Origin: Lanius collurio
Lineage: Eukaryota > Chordata > Aves > Passeriformes > Laniidae
Direction: 5' to 3'
Assembly: GCA_020086605.1 (NCBI GenBank)
Contig: JACBWW010000016.1
Span: 13,595,998-13,659,997, forward strand
DNA length: 64,000 nucleotides
In this document: positions 1 to 14,170 of the stretch, piece by piece
Position numbering within the stretch: the stretch's first letter is position 1
Layout: each line of letters begins with the position of its first letter
Position numbers and translations under genes: made by a program
Notes under the pieces: generated by a model
What the model was told of the DNA's origin: nothing
What the model saw: the letters and a program-made list of their open reading frames with translations, nothing else
Databases searched by the model: none

Positions 1-3000
1 ATAATGGAAATCAGTAAAAACTAAATCACTGCTAAATAAAGGATTTTAATGACCACTTATAAGAGCCATCCAAACCCCTGATTCACAGTTTAAAAAACCT
101 TAATTTTAATACTAGTGCATGAAGTACATTTTGGTGGAGCATGATTTTCAGTATCTTAAAATGACCATTAAAATGTCTAACCACATTGAAAAAAAAGAAA
201 ATAATTTTTAAAAAAAGTTTAAATGCTAAATTTAAATTTAAAAACATTCTTCCATTATATTATTCAAATGAAAACAGCTATTGTCAATTTCTGTTCCTGC
301 ATTTTCAGTGAGAACACAGTCGAATCTAGGCTTACTTTCTTATTCCATTAATTATTGAAATATATATATTAGCACAATAGCCTTTCTTCAAAAGGCAATT
401 CAAGGATGATGTATTTTGTAAATTGACAATGAGAGGGAATAAGTTTGACTACCATAAGAAAATGTAGCACAAACAAAGCACTTAACAATTTTATTAAGCA
501 GTACTTAAGCAAAAAATATTCTTTTCATCAGTAATGCTTTGGGGAGTACGATTGAGGTTTTCCTTCAGTGAATGTTTACTGTCCTAGGAGTTGGTAGGAG
601 TAGGAAAGCCTTTACAGCTTTCTAGAATGCAATAGTAGCAATATGCTCAAGAATTAAAAATTAGTGGAACAATATAATTAAAGCAAAAAAACCCCATTGA
701 GTCCAGCAAGTTATGTGGCCTGCAATATCTTTAGAAATAACCCAAGATTAAATGTCCCTCATATATACAAAAAGGTCATGAAAACAGTCATGTAAATTAA
801 CAACCAGAACTTTCAAAACTATGCTTTGTAAAAGCACTTTCCTAATTTTATTAGAGCTATCGGAAAGTTTTATTTTACACTTCTGTGCTTAATGAGAAAA
901 ATTTTAAAATTGTGTAGAACCACCTTTGCCAGTACAGTGCTGAAATCAGAGCATCTCCAAAATGTATATTCCCTTCATGCAAAAGCCAATGTTTTTCAAA
1001 AGGTGAGCAGACAGAGAACTGGGAGTTTGTCTGAATCCAGGGAAGTTCCAACTGACTGATTGAATGACTTCCTTGATATCAACAAAATTCTCTAAAACTG
1101 CAGGTTGGACCCTGTTATAACTCAGAAAACACTAACCAAGACAGTTTCTCATCTTCCTTATTTGTGAACCCCATTATTTTTTCAGGCCAGAGAGGTTCAG
1201 ATAAGTTTGTATAAGTGTGAGATAAATATAAAATAATAAGGTATGAAGCAAGAAACCAATGCAGGGACTCTGAATTTAATAGAACAATCTTCCAGCAGAG
1301 TGATTAGGAAGTGGAAAATCATTGAAACCATCAGTCCAGAGCATAACAGCAGCACAAAAGACAAACAGGGCAGAGGATTGTTGGGTGACACACAGAATAT
1401 AAAGCAGCAGAGGTTTTTACAGTGTCCGTTTACTTTGTAATAATTGGAAGCACTATTAAACTGCACTGGTGACAGATAACTGAACAGTCTAAAACATTTT
1501 GTCAGAAAAAGTGGAAAAGAATAACATTACTTTGGATAAGACACACCTTTACCTCATTGCACAGTACCTAATACAATAAAAGTCTGGAATGCTACACTCT
1601 ACTCTCTCACTAATCATTAAGATGATTAAAGTCAAAGAGCTTACTGAAAAATTATTAAAAATTTAAGAGCAGAATTACAGAAAATGTTTGAAATTGGTTT
1701 TGGGGTTGTTTTTCAAAAATATTTTGTACAAGTATGTGTTCAAAGACTGTAGCATCCCATAAACTACCTAGCAAAATCCCTGTTCTGGGAAAGACAGGGA
1801 ACATTGTGCCAGTCAGTCAGATCGACCTTGACACAGTGGGGCCAGCACTGTACTGGGAGAATCTTCTGAACAACCAACACTAATTAAATTGCATTAGAAT
1901 GGATGTTATTTCAGCTATTTTTGGGACCTTGACTGGGGTTGTTTCCAGTTCATATCTGTAAGGTCAATTTTTCCTATCCAAAAGCAAGAATGAAGCAGAG
2001 ATTCAGAACTATTGCTGGAGTATAAGGTGATTGATTTGATATAAAGTTGACCAAGAAAAGGAGATAATTAAGCTTTATGGGTCAGAGAGTATGAAACAAC
2101 AATTTTTATTTTCACAACAGCTAAGGTAGAGCTGCCAGAAAATCCAAGCTACTGCAGCGTTTTCTTTTCCATTTGCAGGGTGCTCCTCACAGAAGGCCAC
2201 ACACAACTGAGATGGAGCTGCTGAGTCTGGCTCGTGTGGCTTTCCAGCAGAGCCTCTAAAATGTCACTTTGCCTCACCTACTTTTAGCTTTTCCTCTGGG
2301 ACTTTTCACACTATCTAGTCACAGTTCATCACTGAACTACTCTGGGTACTTACCCTTGCATATCTGTATAATAGCAATGCTCCATCAGATGTCTTTTTAA
2401 GCTTCATGCCAGTATAACCTCTCTTTTGCAAACCAAGTCAATTATTTTTTCTCATGACTGAGAACCAAAATAGGCTTTTAGAAACAATGAAGCGAATAAC
2501 TATGGATTAATAAACTAAAGATATATGTGATAATTTAAAGTACTTATTTACAATTTCTCATGACCTTATGTTAATTGAATGAGCCTCAGTCAGTGTCATA
2601 TACCATGACGGTTTGGGATATTGCTACTTTATTAAGTTAAAATAAAATCAAAATATAATGTTGGTTTGACCAACAAAAGGAACAAAAGCACTGAAGGTGC
2701 TACAGCCTCAAAATTTTGATCCATCACATTTTTTTTCTGTAAACTCTCTTTGAACAGGCCTCCCTAGAAAGAAATCTACTATTTAACCTCTGAAATAGAG
2801 CAATATCTCTTTACTGTTAACTCCACAAATAAAACAAAAGAAGTACAAATAATATATTTTATTAAAAAAATCAAGTATCATAAATATTCAGTAGAATATT
2901 AACTTTAAATAGTCTTCATGTTTATGTCTGAAATAGAAGGCTGAACTAATAGTAATGTAGTAATGAACCAATCTATAATTCACACACTTAAAAAAAAATT

Positions 3001-6000
3001 CTGTGCAGTCCACCTCTGAAACTCATGTGTCAGATACACACAGCTCCAATTAATAAAATTGATAAAAAGAGCCCAAATATTTCTAAGCTTTATCGCAGGT
3101 AATGTAAGAGCGTTTAACACCTAAAAATGTTACCTCAATAAACTAGCCAAAGAAGAAACTAGGTCAGTTAAATTATCTGCTTTTAAGGAATAAAAAAAAT
3201 AAAATCATAAAGGTAAATTCTAGTGGAAGGCATTTCTTAGAGTATCTGCCTTATTTATTTGGTTTTTTATTTATTTTGAAAGTTGGCATGTATCTACAAA
3301 AAATATTATTACTTTTAAAAAGCATTTTATTCTTTTTAAAATCAAATATTTTTGTACCTATGGTCTATGAAATCTCCATAAGAGTACAGAATCAGTAAAT
3401 AAATTTGTTTGAAGTTTGTCTTTTTGGAAAATTTAGAAAAAACTCTTAGGCTATAAAAATGACAAATTTTGTAATTCATATTCAAAGAAATAACACTAGG
3501 GATCCAGAGAAGACTCTTTTGGGAAATGGCTTATGCTAGACATGTTTTCCTCAGATCTTATATCAGAAAGAAAAAAAAATTCCCAAAACACTTGTTTACC
3601 TTTCATGAAATCCAGAAAAAAAGCAGAGGATCCTTAAGAGAATAAAAAAAAAATACAATCCTTTGCAGGAAAACATTTACTGAGCATGTACCAATGCTCA
3701 GGGTTTACTTCTGTGTAAATTTAAATAGGTACAGCCCAGAATTTCATTCAAGCTTTTTTTTTTTAAAAAAGGAGATGTACATTGAAGGATGAATAATATT
3801 TCTGACCTAGAAAGGGAAAGTCAGCTGTAGTTCACTATGAATAAAGAACACTCTGTGAAGAGTATTATTCAAATGCAAAACAGAGCAAACCATCTGAATA
3901 TAACCTAAGCAAAATTATCCTCAATTAAATTTGAGTTTTTTGTTGGTGAGGTGTTTTTGTGGGTTTATTTGCTGGCTGGTTTTTGTGTCCCATTATCTGG
4001 TTGACGTTCTGTGTAGTTACTGTGAGGGACAGAGAGTGATGTAGCTCAAGCAGAAGGCAAAACATCGTCTCCAAACAACAGATTTGCTTCTTGTTCATTA
4101 CAACTCCAGCATTCCTATGACCTTCAAGATCATAGAGCAGTTGAAATAAGAAAATTTTCAGTAGCTATTTAATCTATACCAGAGAAAGAAGAACTACAGA
4201 CATTTAGTGGCTGTCAGTTGCTGTATATTATCAAAGGCAGGTGTTTCATTTTCTCTGCTCTGCTGCAACTTTTGATTGCTCTATCAGGTATTTATTTTTC
4301 TTTTTTTTCCTGCTTTGCTCTTTTGAGGGGATCTAGCAAAAAATGTGGGACTCAGAAAGGGAGGAGAACAGATGCTTTCAGCCTCTGCTGCTCTGAGCAA
4401 GCAACTTCTGAGCATTCAGTGGACTGGTTGTTCAAGCAGAATGAATAGAGCTCGATTTAATATTCCATATCCTCTGTGGAAGCTGGAAAAAATTTTGACT
4501 CCTCCCTATGCATCTTGCAAGTTGGTTGATTCACACTTCAATATTTTTCTTCTAAAAAGTCCTAAAATTCCTATCTACAGATTTGAGCATAGCAAGAAAT
4601 GAGATCCTGCCAGCCAGTGTAGGTGGATCACTAAAAATAGCTTAGCAGACTGACCAATTAAATTGCCCCCAAAATTAAATGGCATTTAATTTGACTCTTA
4701 TGGACAAGAGATCCATCTTTAGACATGTGTATCTGGAAAGACCTCCCCTCTACCCCTCCACTAAAAAAACCAAACCAACAAATGTCTCCTCACTACTACA
4801 TCACTATCTAGATCTGTGCTGTGCAGATTATTGACTGAAAAAACAGTTTTGTAAACCAATGTATTAATTGATTGCTTGTAGAAACTCTGAACTATATAAA
4901 AAATAACATTCAAAGGGGGTTTTAAAGTCATTATCTTGAAAAATATTCATCTGATTTAATTAATAAAATTCTTACATGCAATAATAGACTATAAACAGGG
5001 AAGTAATGCACTTATGGCAAAGATCAGAAGACATATTTCATCTAAGAAATTGGTGAAATTCATGCAATTCAGAACAGTAAAATTCTTAGTTCTATGGAGT
5101 GTGTCTGACAGTAAGATTTTAAAAAGATCTAAGTGTTTGACCTTTTTTTAATAAGTAGACTATTTCAAATGAGCACATCTGGTTTATGTTCCTAAACCTC
5201 TAGCCTTTAAAAGTTCTGTTCCCAATTCACACAAAATACCATTCAGGATTGCTTGACATGGTGACCTTCCCTGTAGGTGGCTGTCTGAATAAACTGATTA
5301 AATAGATTCAGGAATTTAGCATATATACAGCAAGTTAACACTTGTATCCTGGAACCATTTGTAAACATACTTACTGCTTCTCTATGCCTTCTACTAGAGA
5401 TATGCAATTGAACCAGGAATTTTAAAAATACACTTTACATACACCAAGATAGCATTTCTTAATTTTCATGTCGAAGATGTTTTTATTATATCATCACATT
5501 TTCTTAGATATAAAGCAACACAAATCAGAAAATGTCAAGTAATTACAACATTAAATGTTATTATGGTTTCACATGGATTGAGACCCTGAAGGGTGGAGAG
5601 GAAAGGTACAAAAATTCAAGTGGTCAGTAAATATTTAATAAGTTCTTTTGTTAGTTAAAAATTAAATAGTGTATGGACCGGAGAGGTTTCATTTCTTTCC
5701 CCATAACATTAATAGCAGGTTCATTGTTATTTGTGTAGAGTGTAATTCTTTTTGACTTTTCCTTCCATTTGCCTTGAGGACAAGCCAGTTTAAAACTGTT
5801 CAGCACACTGCACCATGCATAACAGGTAATCTGTCTAATTAAGGCCTGCAAGGATGTTCAAAGTAAAATATTGAAGAGCTTCCATAACCTCACTTTCACC
5901 GTCCCTGTGTACCACAGCTTCTGAGACTCAGAGATACCCTAGCCATTAACTCAAGTGTTTACACTCTAAACTCAAATTCTTCTTTGCCAGAATGGTTCAT

Positions 6001-9000
6001 TTCACATTTTACAAGTCTGTTTTCTCATTTACAGGCAGAAAGCAATTTATCAAATTTTTATATTACATTTCTCAGCTTGTTTCAATATTGGATGATATAA
6101 TATGTGCATGGAAATTCAAAATGCAAAGGCATACTGTGACTTTATCCAGGGACCTAATAAGATTTATATCCACCTTTTTTGTGTGTGTGTTCATTTGATG
6201 CATTTCAATGAATTATTAATTATGACCAACAATAAAATATTATTTTGCTCTGATGCACAGCAAAAGGAAAGATACCCAAGAGAAAACCATCTGACAGCTC
6301 AAAGTAGACATGGCCAAAGAATGCTCACAAGTTTCTCATCAAGTATTGCATGACATGCATCTGCCCATCAAATGAACCAGACTGACTGAGCCTTTCTGAA
6401 CATACAGATGTAATCTTTGGGGAGGTAAAGTCAAGATTTATTACATATTGGGAGGCATTGATTTGATTTTTTTTATAAACAGCCAAAGCTATGATAGTGA
6501 ACATCAAAAGATTTCACTCTATTTTCCAAATCTATTTTAAAAGGTTGACATATGGGATGGAAATATATGGAAGGCTGCAAGTTCTGAAGCTGACAGAAGT
6601 CAGATTCAAAGCTGCATGTAATAACTTTTTACTTAGGAGATTTAAATCATATTTAAACGTAGCATTATGTAACTGCTATAAATATGTTATTATCTGCTGA
6701 GGAATTTGTTTTCATTTTGCTTTTATTACATTTTCCTAACTGATCTTTGCTCTGACACAAGATTTCAGAATATTCTCAGTACATATGCCACACCTTATTG
6801 TCATTTAAGCTACACATCTTGGTTTTTAACATAATGAAAAAATACAGTTCTTTATATATTGCAGCAACCTACTATTAGCATTCTTTCTGCATTACTTACT
6901 AATGAATGTCATATAGCAAAAAACCTTCACAACTTCCTTTACTTTCAAGGTCATTATAAGAAGTGTTTTTGAAACTGCAATGAACAAATGTGAAAAGCAA
7001 ATGAAGTTTCTCCCCCTTACAGCTATCTAGAGAGTCAAAGAACATATAAAATATTCAGAGAAAATGTCAAGTTAAAACACTTTGGGTCTGAAAGCAATAA
7101 AGTAGGACTAAAATTATTTCTGATTTCCTTTTAAATAGAGAATTCAGATTTGTTTTGGTCTTTATCATTCTATAAACAAGAAACTTACACAAGATAACAC
7201 TGTGCCCTACATATTAAGCTTCACTTTCAAGATGACTGTTTTTGCTTTGTAGACTCTTCAATTTAACTTTAAGCCTATCAGAAATATATTCAGTGTGTTA
7301 AATAGACCTAATTGAAGAATATAGCATGCATTTCACAAATTCCTGAAAAATCACTCTTTATCATATAAGAAATGCAATGTTTCATGCTTATAAAGGATTA
7401 CTAAGAATGATAAGAAATCTACTTTGAAAAAATCATACCAAAAGCTGGCTTAGTGCTTATTTGAAGGAAAAGTGAGTTCTAATGGATTTTGACAGGCTGA
7501 TCCTGTCTATAATAGCATCAAGCATACCAAATTCTTTTTCACACCACACTGTCCCCAAGGGATCATCAACCTATAGATTAAAAGCCCTGACCTCTGACCT
7601 TTCTATAGTTAACTATCTGTCAGCTGATTGTTAGCAAGGCTACCAGCAGGCATCACTTCTCTGTTTATATTAATTACAAATACAACTTTAAGGTAAGACC
7701 AGTACACAACATACATCCTCTAAGTTCTGAAGCTTTCCTTGTAATTTCTTTTTCAGCTGCTACTGTCTGTTACAAAATAAGGATCTGATCTGATATCTGC
7801 TCTTTCTCCTGTTATGTCTTTCCACTTTCTTCCTTAATGATTGACTTTCTTAACAAAGCTGTTTCGCAACACTTTTTCCTGCTAAAACTTGATCAGTTCA
7901 GAGGGATTCCTTATGAAAAACAATTCCATTTTAATTTTTTATTATATTTTATTTTAAGGGATCATTGCCAAGTTGATACTCTCAAGTGGTAACTGGAGGT
8001 GAGTTAAGTGTTCATCTATGTCCTCCTTGTTCTTTGAACAAATTGAATAAGAAAATTAATCAGGAACAGCTCAGCTACATCTCATGCTTACATGTTTTAT
8101 AGGCACTTACAGATTTAATCTGAAATATTTCTTCTGGAGAGCAGGGAGTAAAGTCTTATCCTTGTCTGCTGCCTTCAAAGCTCAAGCCCAGGTGGCATTG
8201 CAGAGTACAGACACCCTTTTGGGTCAAGGATTTGTTATGGGCTTCCTGTGTGGCAGGAGAGAAGACCTCTACATGAGTTTCATTTACCCCTTCTCTTCCT
8301 CAGAGCACAAATCCACAGTGGCTCAGGAGCCCTGTGCTTACAGATGCATTGTGGTGCCCCTCTGCAGTCTCAGGGAGGGAGGGAGCTCCTTCACTGGCTC
8401 CTTCACCAGTGAGTGTAAAAGGTTAGTTGGTGAAATTACAGGAAAAGGCGGATCTATGCCTCTACTCTGTCCTTCAAGGAAGTGATGGGAAAGGAATAAT
8501 TACAGCAGCAAGCAGTGGGATGTTGCACAGGTGAAGTTTCTCAGTGTCTCTCATATGCCTGTGTTGAGTCAGGTACAATGTCTGATTCTTGATAAGATTA
8601 GATAGATTTTCCATTTCACTAAAATTTGAAAAAAAAAGAAGACAAATTTATACTAGACACAGTCAATACATTCAGATCCTGACCCACAGTAAAACAGTAA
8701 GCTCGAAAAGAAATAAAACCTTTATCCCTATTATCTTCTAAGAAGTCATAACCAAGTTTTCCATATCCCAATTTTCAATATTTTAAGAGTTTCCTATGTT
8801 TCCTCTTCATTTCCAGGGAGAAAATGCTCAAAAGGAATGACCTTCTGTTATGGTAAATTGAGATCTAGTGACTAATGGCTAATTGTTATTGCAATTCTTG
8901 ACCTGATCTGTAGTGCTGGAAACCACATCTCAGTCTCAAGAGTGTAACCAGATATACCAGACAGCCCCAGAGTTTATACTGCCAGGGTAGTAACAACTGA

Positions 9001-11854
9001 GCAACTTCAAAACTGTTGCCTTAATGATCAACCTCAGATCTAATAAATTCCAGTGCTAAAACTAGGTGAACACTCAATTGTTTTCATTTGAACTGACAGA
9101 ACTGAAAATAAGACATTTCTCTTCTATTGGTTTATTCAGGGTAAAGAATAGCATTAGAAAATTAGAGGAAACCTTCTCATTGGTTATTTTTTCAACAGCT
9201 TCAAGCTGTTAACAGTTACATTGTCCCCAGGTATGGGGTGGTGCATGTTATGGCTAAATGATTAGTTTAGAGGCTCTTGACATACAGACTTTTTCTGTTC
9301 CCCAGTATCAGCTGTGAAAATGTATTTCCAAGCAATTAAACTTCATCTCCTGCTGTCTTGGGAGCCAGGAACCTTCAAATTTCAATTCAAATTCTTCAAC
9401 ACCTACTACTGCTGAAAAAATATAACTCAGTTAGTTAGAGTCACAAAGAAATCTATTGATATATGTTTGAGTGTCTTTTAAAGAGGAAAATGAAAGCCCT
9501 GGGAAGAAGAGTTGCTAACATTGTAAGTAAAGCAGATGACAAAACATATTCACTTTAATTTGTGCAGTTTTGGACGTTGCAGCACACATACACATCACCA
9601 TTCACAACCAAAAGAAAGGGTTGTGGTACTAAATTGTAGGAAGGAAGAATTAATCTCTGACTCTCCCCTCCTTACCTCCCATCTTAAAGACTCTCTGACT
9701 GTATAATTTTTAAAGGAAGTACCACTGTAGGCAAACTTTGGTTAGTGGCTCAGATGCAAACTGTAGAATCAACCACAAGGTTATTGTGTGGCACAGGCCA
9801 CCTCACAGTGACCTACATGGCAGCTTGGTTTGTCTGTGGAGAGGAGAGGGTCAGACAGCACAAAGGGAGGAGAGCACAAAGCATCACTTTCACCAAAGAT
9901 GCCAGCTCCTCTATGCAGATGCTGGAGAACTGAGCACTGAAGTTCAAGTTAATTTCTAACAACATTTAAAGCATATTCACGGCCCCTTGCAAAGGCCAGA
10001 TTGTAGGAACACAAATGAGAATATAAGGATATGCCAGCAACAGCTCTCTCTATTACTCTGTTTAGATACTGGGTCTATTGGATGGTGCTTTGCAAAGTGT
10101 TTTAATTCTAGCACGTGTTTCTTCTGTATTCCAGTGCCTTTAATACTAGAGATACAAACAAATGGAAGAAAGAGGAAAATCCCTCTTGATTCTGTTGGCT
10201 CTACATAGGGTGGAAAAAATGGCAAGAGCTTTCCCTCAGATATTGTCACAGCAAGGACCAAGTGTTTGCTTCAGGCAGATGCAGCTGCTGCCTCCAATAT
10301 TCTCTTTATTGTTGCTTGTAACATGTAGTTACAGTTTTTAGCTTGCATAAAGCATAATCAATCACATTGACCAATATTTAGCCCAAGTGTGATGTAATCC
10401 AAGGCAGTTTGATGTGGAGAGGTTTAATAATTTATAGTGTAAGGTAAAAACTACTTGAATAAATGAAATACAACAAGAAAGAGCTAATGTAGTTCATGTG
10501 TGTTTTGTAAGAACTCAGCTCCAGCCAGATGAGTACTGAATTCTGGGGTGAATGTTTTGGTAAGAAAGAAGGTCCTTGTTTTGTCTCTTTCATTGAGAAG
10601 GGAGGAGGCAACCTTGTAATTCTACCCCAATATTAGCAAAATTTACTGGATATTTGTTGCTTCCCAGTACTTGTATTTTTGGCTGTGATGGAAGTACCAA
10701 CATCCACTAATTATATAATTAGCTAACACTGCAGTGCTTCACTGAGGCAATGATGAAACAATGAAAAGTTATGTTAAAGAAGTAGCCTTGGTGGTTGGGA
10801 TAACCCAGCTGGGTGCTCACTGCATTTCTGCTGGATCCTTGGGCTCGGGGCTGGGGAGAGGGATATTGGCTGGATGTCTTTTTGTCAGCAGTAGTCATCT
10901 TACTTGCTAGGTTCATCAGGAAGACTTAACAATATGAAATAAAAGCCTTTTAATTAACATTTCTGCTCTCATTAAAATCACTGAAAACTTGGACTTCCTA
11001 CATGGAACTGATACCAGGCTTTAATTGCAATTAGCATATTGGTACCCCCCTATGTGTTCTTAAACTGCAATAATTTCCATACTTTTATCATACTAATAAG
11101 ATGGCCAATGACTCCGCAATACAATTAAATTGAATATTTGTAGTTAAAGTTTTATGTAGTTTCTAAAGGATGTAACTTGATGGCACGTTCATTCCATACT
11201 AGTGGAAGAATGATATTTTACTCCTTCAGACTCTATTTTAATACTTTATCTGATTTTCACAGATGTCAAAAGTAAGTAATACTTAGAATTGGACGAATAC
11301 AGCAAACATATTTATATGAATATTATTTTGATTTTAAATGAATTAATTTAAATTGTATTTCATGGATAATGTTATCTAACTAGGGAATAAGAATATACTT
11401 TGACCTTCATGACAAATCTCATTGTGGTAGATGTATGCTGGCTATTCCCAAACAACCTTTTCTGATTTTTGCCTAAAAGCTAGGAGCAGAGTTTCTCCAT
11501 TATTCTTCTAGATACAAACATGCAAAACAGATAGACTTGTTTGAGGAAAAAGAAAATATTAAATAGAGTTCTGAAAGCAGATTACTCTCTTCCAAAATTT
11601 TCTAATTTTATTCTTCTTCTTCTGCAGTGGTTGACAGGCACTAAACTCCTCAGGATCTCCTATGGGTCTTCAGGAGAAGAATTTTCCTGCCCAGTGTTTC
11701 CTGGCTGTCATCCACACACTTTCCACAAGCTTCTCCCATTTAAACAAATGGGGCAGCTCTCAGGTGAGGTGGAGTTTCTGCCTCCTGCAAGATATCTGGT
11801 GTGCAACTGCCAGGATGACACAAGCAGATGACCTTTCTCATCAGCACTTAATTC
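1..11854. other. AT-rich gene-free stretch
   Basis: No recognisable gene, RNA or transposon is visible here. The sequence is AT-rich with many short A and T runs. The longest frame (8084-8485, plus, 133 codons) lies in a slightly GC-richer patch at about 8130-8490. It has no family resemblance, no convincing splice sites and a composition typical of chance frames. Other frames are under 100 codons and many overlap open frames on the opposite strand, which indicates chance. A homeodomain-type palindrome is listed separately at 11022-11033. Undetected small exons or enhancers are possible. Confidence 0.6.
11022..11033. promoter_or_regulatory. palindromic homeodomain-type site
   Basis: The 12-mer TAATTGCAATTA is a perfect palindrome made of two TAAT half-sites in opposite orientation separated by four bases. 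Two inverted TAAT cores are the kind of site homeodomain dimers bind, although the best-known paired-class spacings are two or three bases. A 12-bp AT-rich palindrome can occur by chance in 64 kb. The surrounding 10940-11120 also carries TTAATTAA-like and ATTAGCAT-like words. Confidence 0.15.
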
Positions 11855-11878
11855 TTTTTTTTTTTTTTTTTTTTTTTT
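11855..11878. repeat. poly(T) run, 24 bases
   Basis: An uninterrupted run of 24 T is the longest homopolymer in the window. Read on the minus strand it is poly(A), so it could be the tail of a minus-strand retrocopy lying to its right. I see no matching retrocopy body in 11880-12200, so a plain homopolymer expansion is as likely. Confidence 0.9.
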
Positions 11879-14084
11879 AATAAGACTGATGACATGCAGT
11901 AATCAGGCAGCAAAGTGAAAGCAAATGATTTAGATGTCTCTACTATCCATCATCATAACACATCAACAGGAGCTCAATTCTTCTGGCAAGCAAGTTGATT
12001 ATTTCCTTCCGATGTTCCCTTACCCTATTTGGAAGGGAAGGGTTTCTCTCTTCTTGGTGGCCCTTCGTTCACAACCTTTGCCATTTTTTTGTTTAATTCC
12101 ATGTTGTTTTGACAACTCTTTAGACAGCCTCTGCTGCTAGTCTTTATAATGTCTTCTGTTTGTTATGAACCCTATGGCCTTGGGGAGACCAGCCTGAAGT
12201 CTCTTACATTCCTTGGGACTTTTCTTTCTCTGCTTTTATTCCAGACTTTTTTATTTTTCTTTTAGTTTTCCTGTCTTTCCTGTTTTTCTCTTTAGAGACT
12301 CTTTAAAATTATTTTTTCTCTGTCAAAGCTAAGTATTTTCTACAGATGGGTGTTTAGACAGATTTTATGTTTTAACAGGGGAGTTTTGATGTCATACAGA
12401 AAAACTCCAGATAAGTGGTAAATGTAGATAATTTAACTATATAGACAAGGTATTTCTCCAGGCTGAATATTGCAAAATCATGCCCAGCTTTCACTTTTCT
12501 GGCTTGCAGGTGACTCTTGTTTTGCTAATGATGCTACCAAAATGCATAAAGTATCAAACACTTTTAACATCTATTCCAAACTCTGTAGCTTCAATGATTG
12601 ATGATATACAATCAAGGGGCTAGAATTTTCTAAAACTGACTATCTCATGTATCTCTGAGACAGTCATAGTGACAATTTATCAACACAAAGTAGGAAAGTT
12701 TCAGTTGGGAAATAATGCTTTCAAGTTTTGTTAAAGAAAGCCCAGTATTGACTAAGTGTTTATAGCTGGACTATTATCTGATGTATTCTTTCATCTGGAT
12801 GAAAAAGAAACAAAGAAGGAAAGGGTTAGGGAATAAGAAATAGATATATGGATCATCTTGAGAAATAATTCCTTTCATTACATATAATTCCTACTGCAGA
12901 AACACATTTAGCAATGAAAAATTTTAAATATAAGGTGAGATAAGACACATTAACCTAATGCTGAAGAAGGCTGACAGTCTGGAAATATGGTCTTACTGAG
13001 AGAGAATGAAATTAGGTCACATCTTCTCTAACCAATTAGGTCCATGACTTTCATTCAAGCTGCTCTGTAGGAAAAAAAATCACAGCTAATTTTTGTGAGT
13101 AGTGTAAATGACTACATCTTGCATATATATCATGATGTATGCAGTGACCCATGAACTAAAAGGTAGCACAGAAGTAGATGTTCAGATTTACATTGTCAGC
13201 AGGAATTGGCACAGTTACAGTACCTTGGATTTGCCTATGCACTCATTTATGGTTCAACACCTAACTCAAGTACAGCCAATTGTAGCTTTTCAACTGGATG
13301 AAAATGAAGGATGCACTTGGAATGCAGCTGCTTGAATTCCTGATCTACATTCCCTCTGCACTCCAGTGATGTAGTCTGCATAAACTAAAATGTGAATTTT
13401 CATAAGTCCTCAGTACGCTTTCAGTTATGAGGGAGGAAGACAAGTAGATTAACAATTATTTCAAAGCTGCATTATAGTGAATTATAACACTGTGAGTTTG
13501 TGGTTTGTGACCCATACTGAATTCTTGCTACTCTTTGAAAAGTCATGTAAAGGAAAAGGTTTCATCAGCAGATATTACTCACTGAGCAGTGCATTTCTCT
13601 TTGACTTGCCAGAGGATACAGCACTGAGAGCATCTTCACGTGAAGTAACTTATTATAACTCAAAAATAGAACAAGCAACCTTAACTTCAGCTATCCTCTG
13701 TGCATTTGTGAGCTACTGCTGATTATCAAGTGTGCTATAAATTCATGTTTCCTCTAACCAGCTGTACTCTAACTATTGCATACAGAGAGGCCTTGAAATG
13801 TTACCATGTATGATGTAAGGACCTGGCAAATCTTCATAACTTCTTTAAGATTTTTTTGCCTTTTTATAATGTAACATTTAACAATAATTGCTTAATCATT
13901 CCTAACTCCCTGATATTTATTGCAGGAATATTAATTCTCATAGACTCATTTGATGTTAATATGGCTGCAATACAACTTCAATAAAATTTCCTCTGAAATT
14001 CAACATTAATTACCTGGTCCATTACTTTGAAGCTGCTACTCTGTTATATAGAATATGTTCTTATAACTTTTACCTGAACAAAAT
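11879..14084. other. gene-free stretch
   Basis: AT-rich sequence without a recognisable gene or repeat. Pyrimidine-rich patches occur around 12030-12310. Frames are all under 85 codons and unremarkable. Nothing else can be supported. Confidence 0.6.
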
Positions 14085-14170
14085 TTAATGAACTTCCACA
14101 GAGTAAATAAGTCCCACTTATATTGGATCCAGTTTGTCTGAAAGTGGCAGAAAGTGACCCAATGAGTGGT
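14085..14170 (+). repeat. 86-bp direct repeat, copy A
   Basis: This block aligns without a gap to 15841-15926 in the same orientation. I count 14 mismatches in 86 positions, about 84% identity, including shared strings such as TTAATGAACTTCCA and CAGAAAGTGACCC. Weaker similarity continues for about 20 bp on the left side of both copies. The family is not identified. It may be an old interspersed repeat or a duplicated noncoding element. On the minus strand both copies are stop-free for 28 codons, but the differences are not concentrated at third codon positions, so coding origin is not supported. Confidence 0.85.

Noticed and set aside
8084..8485. Longest reading frame in the window, 133 codons, plus strand
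   Set aside because: No domain, signal peptide or family resemblance. Lies in a GC-richer patch and is within chance expectation for 64 kb in six frames. No convincing splice sites flank it.
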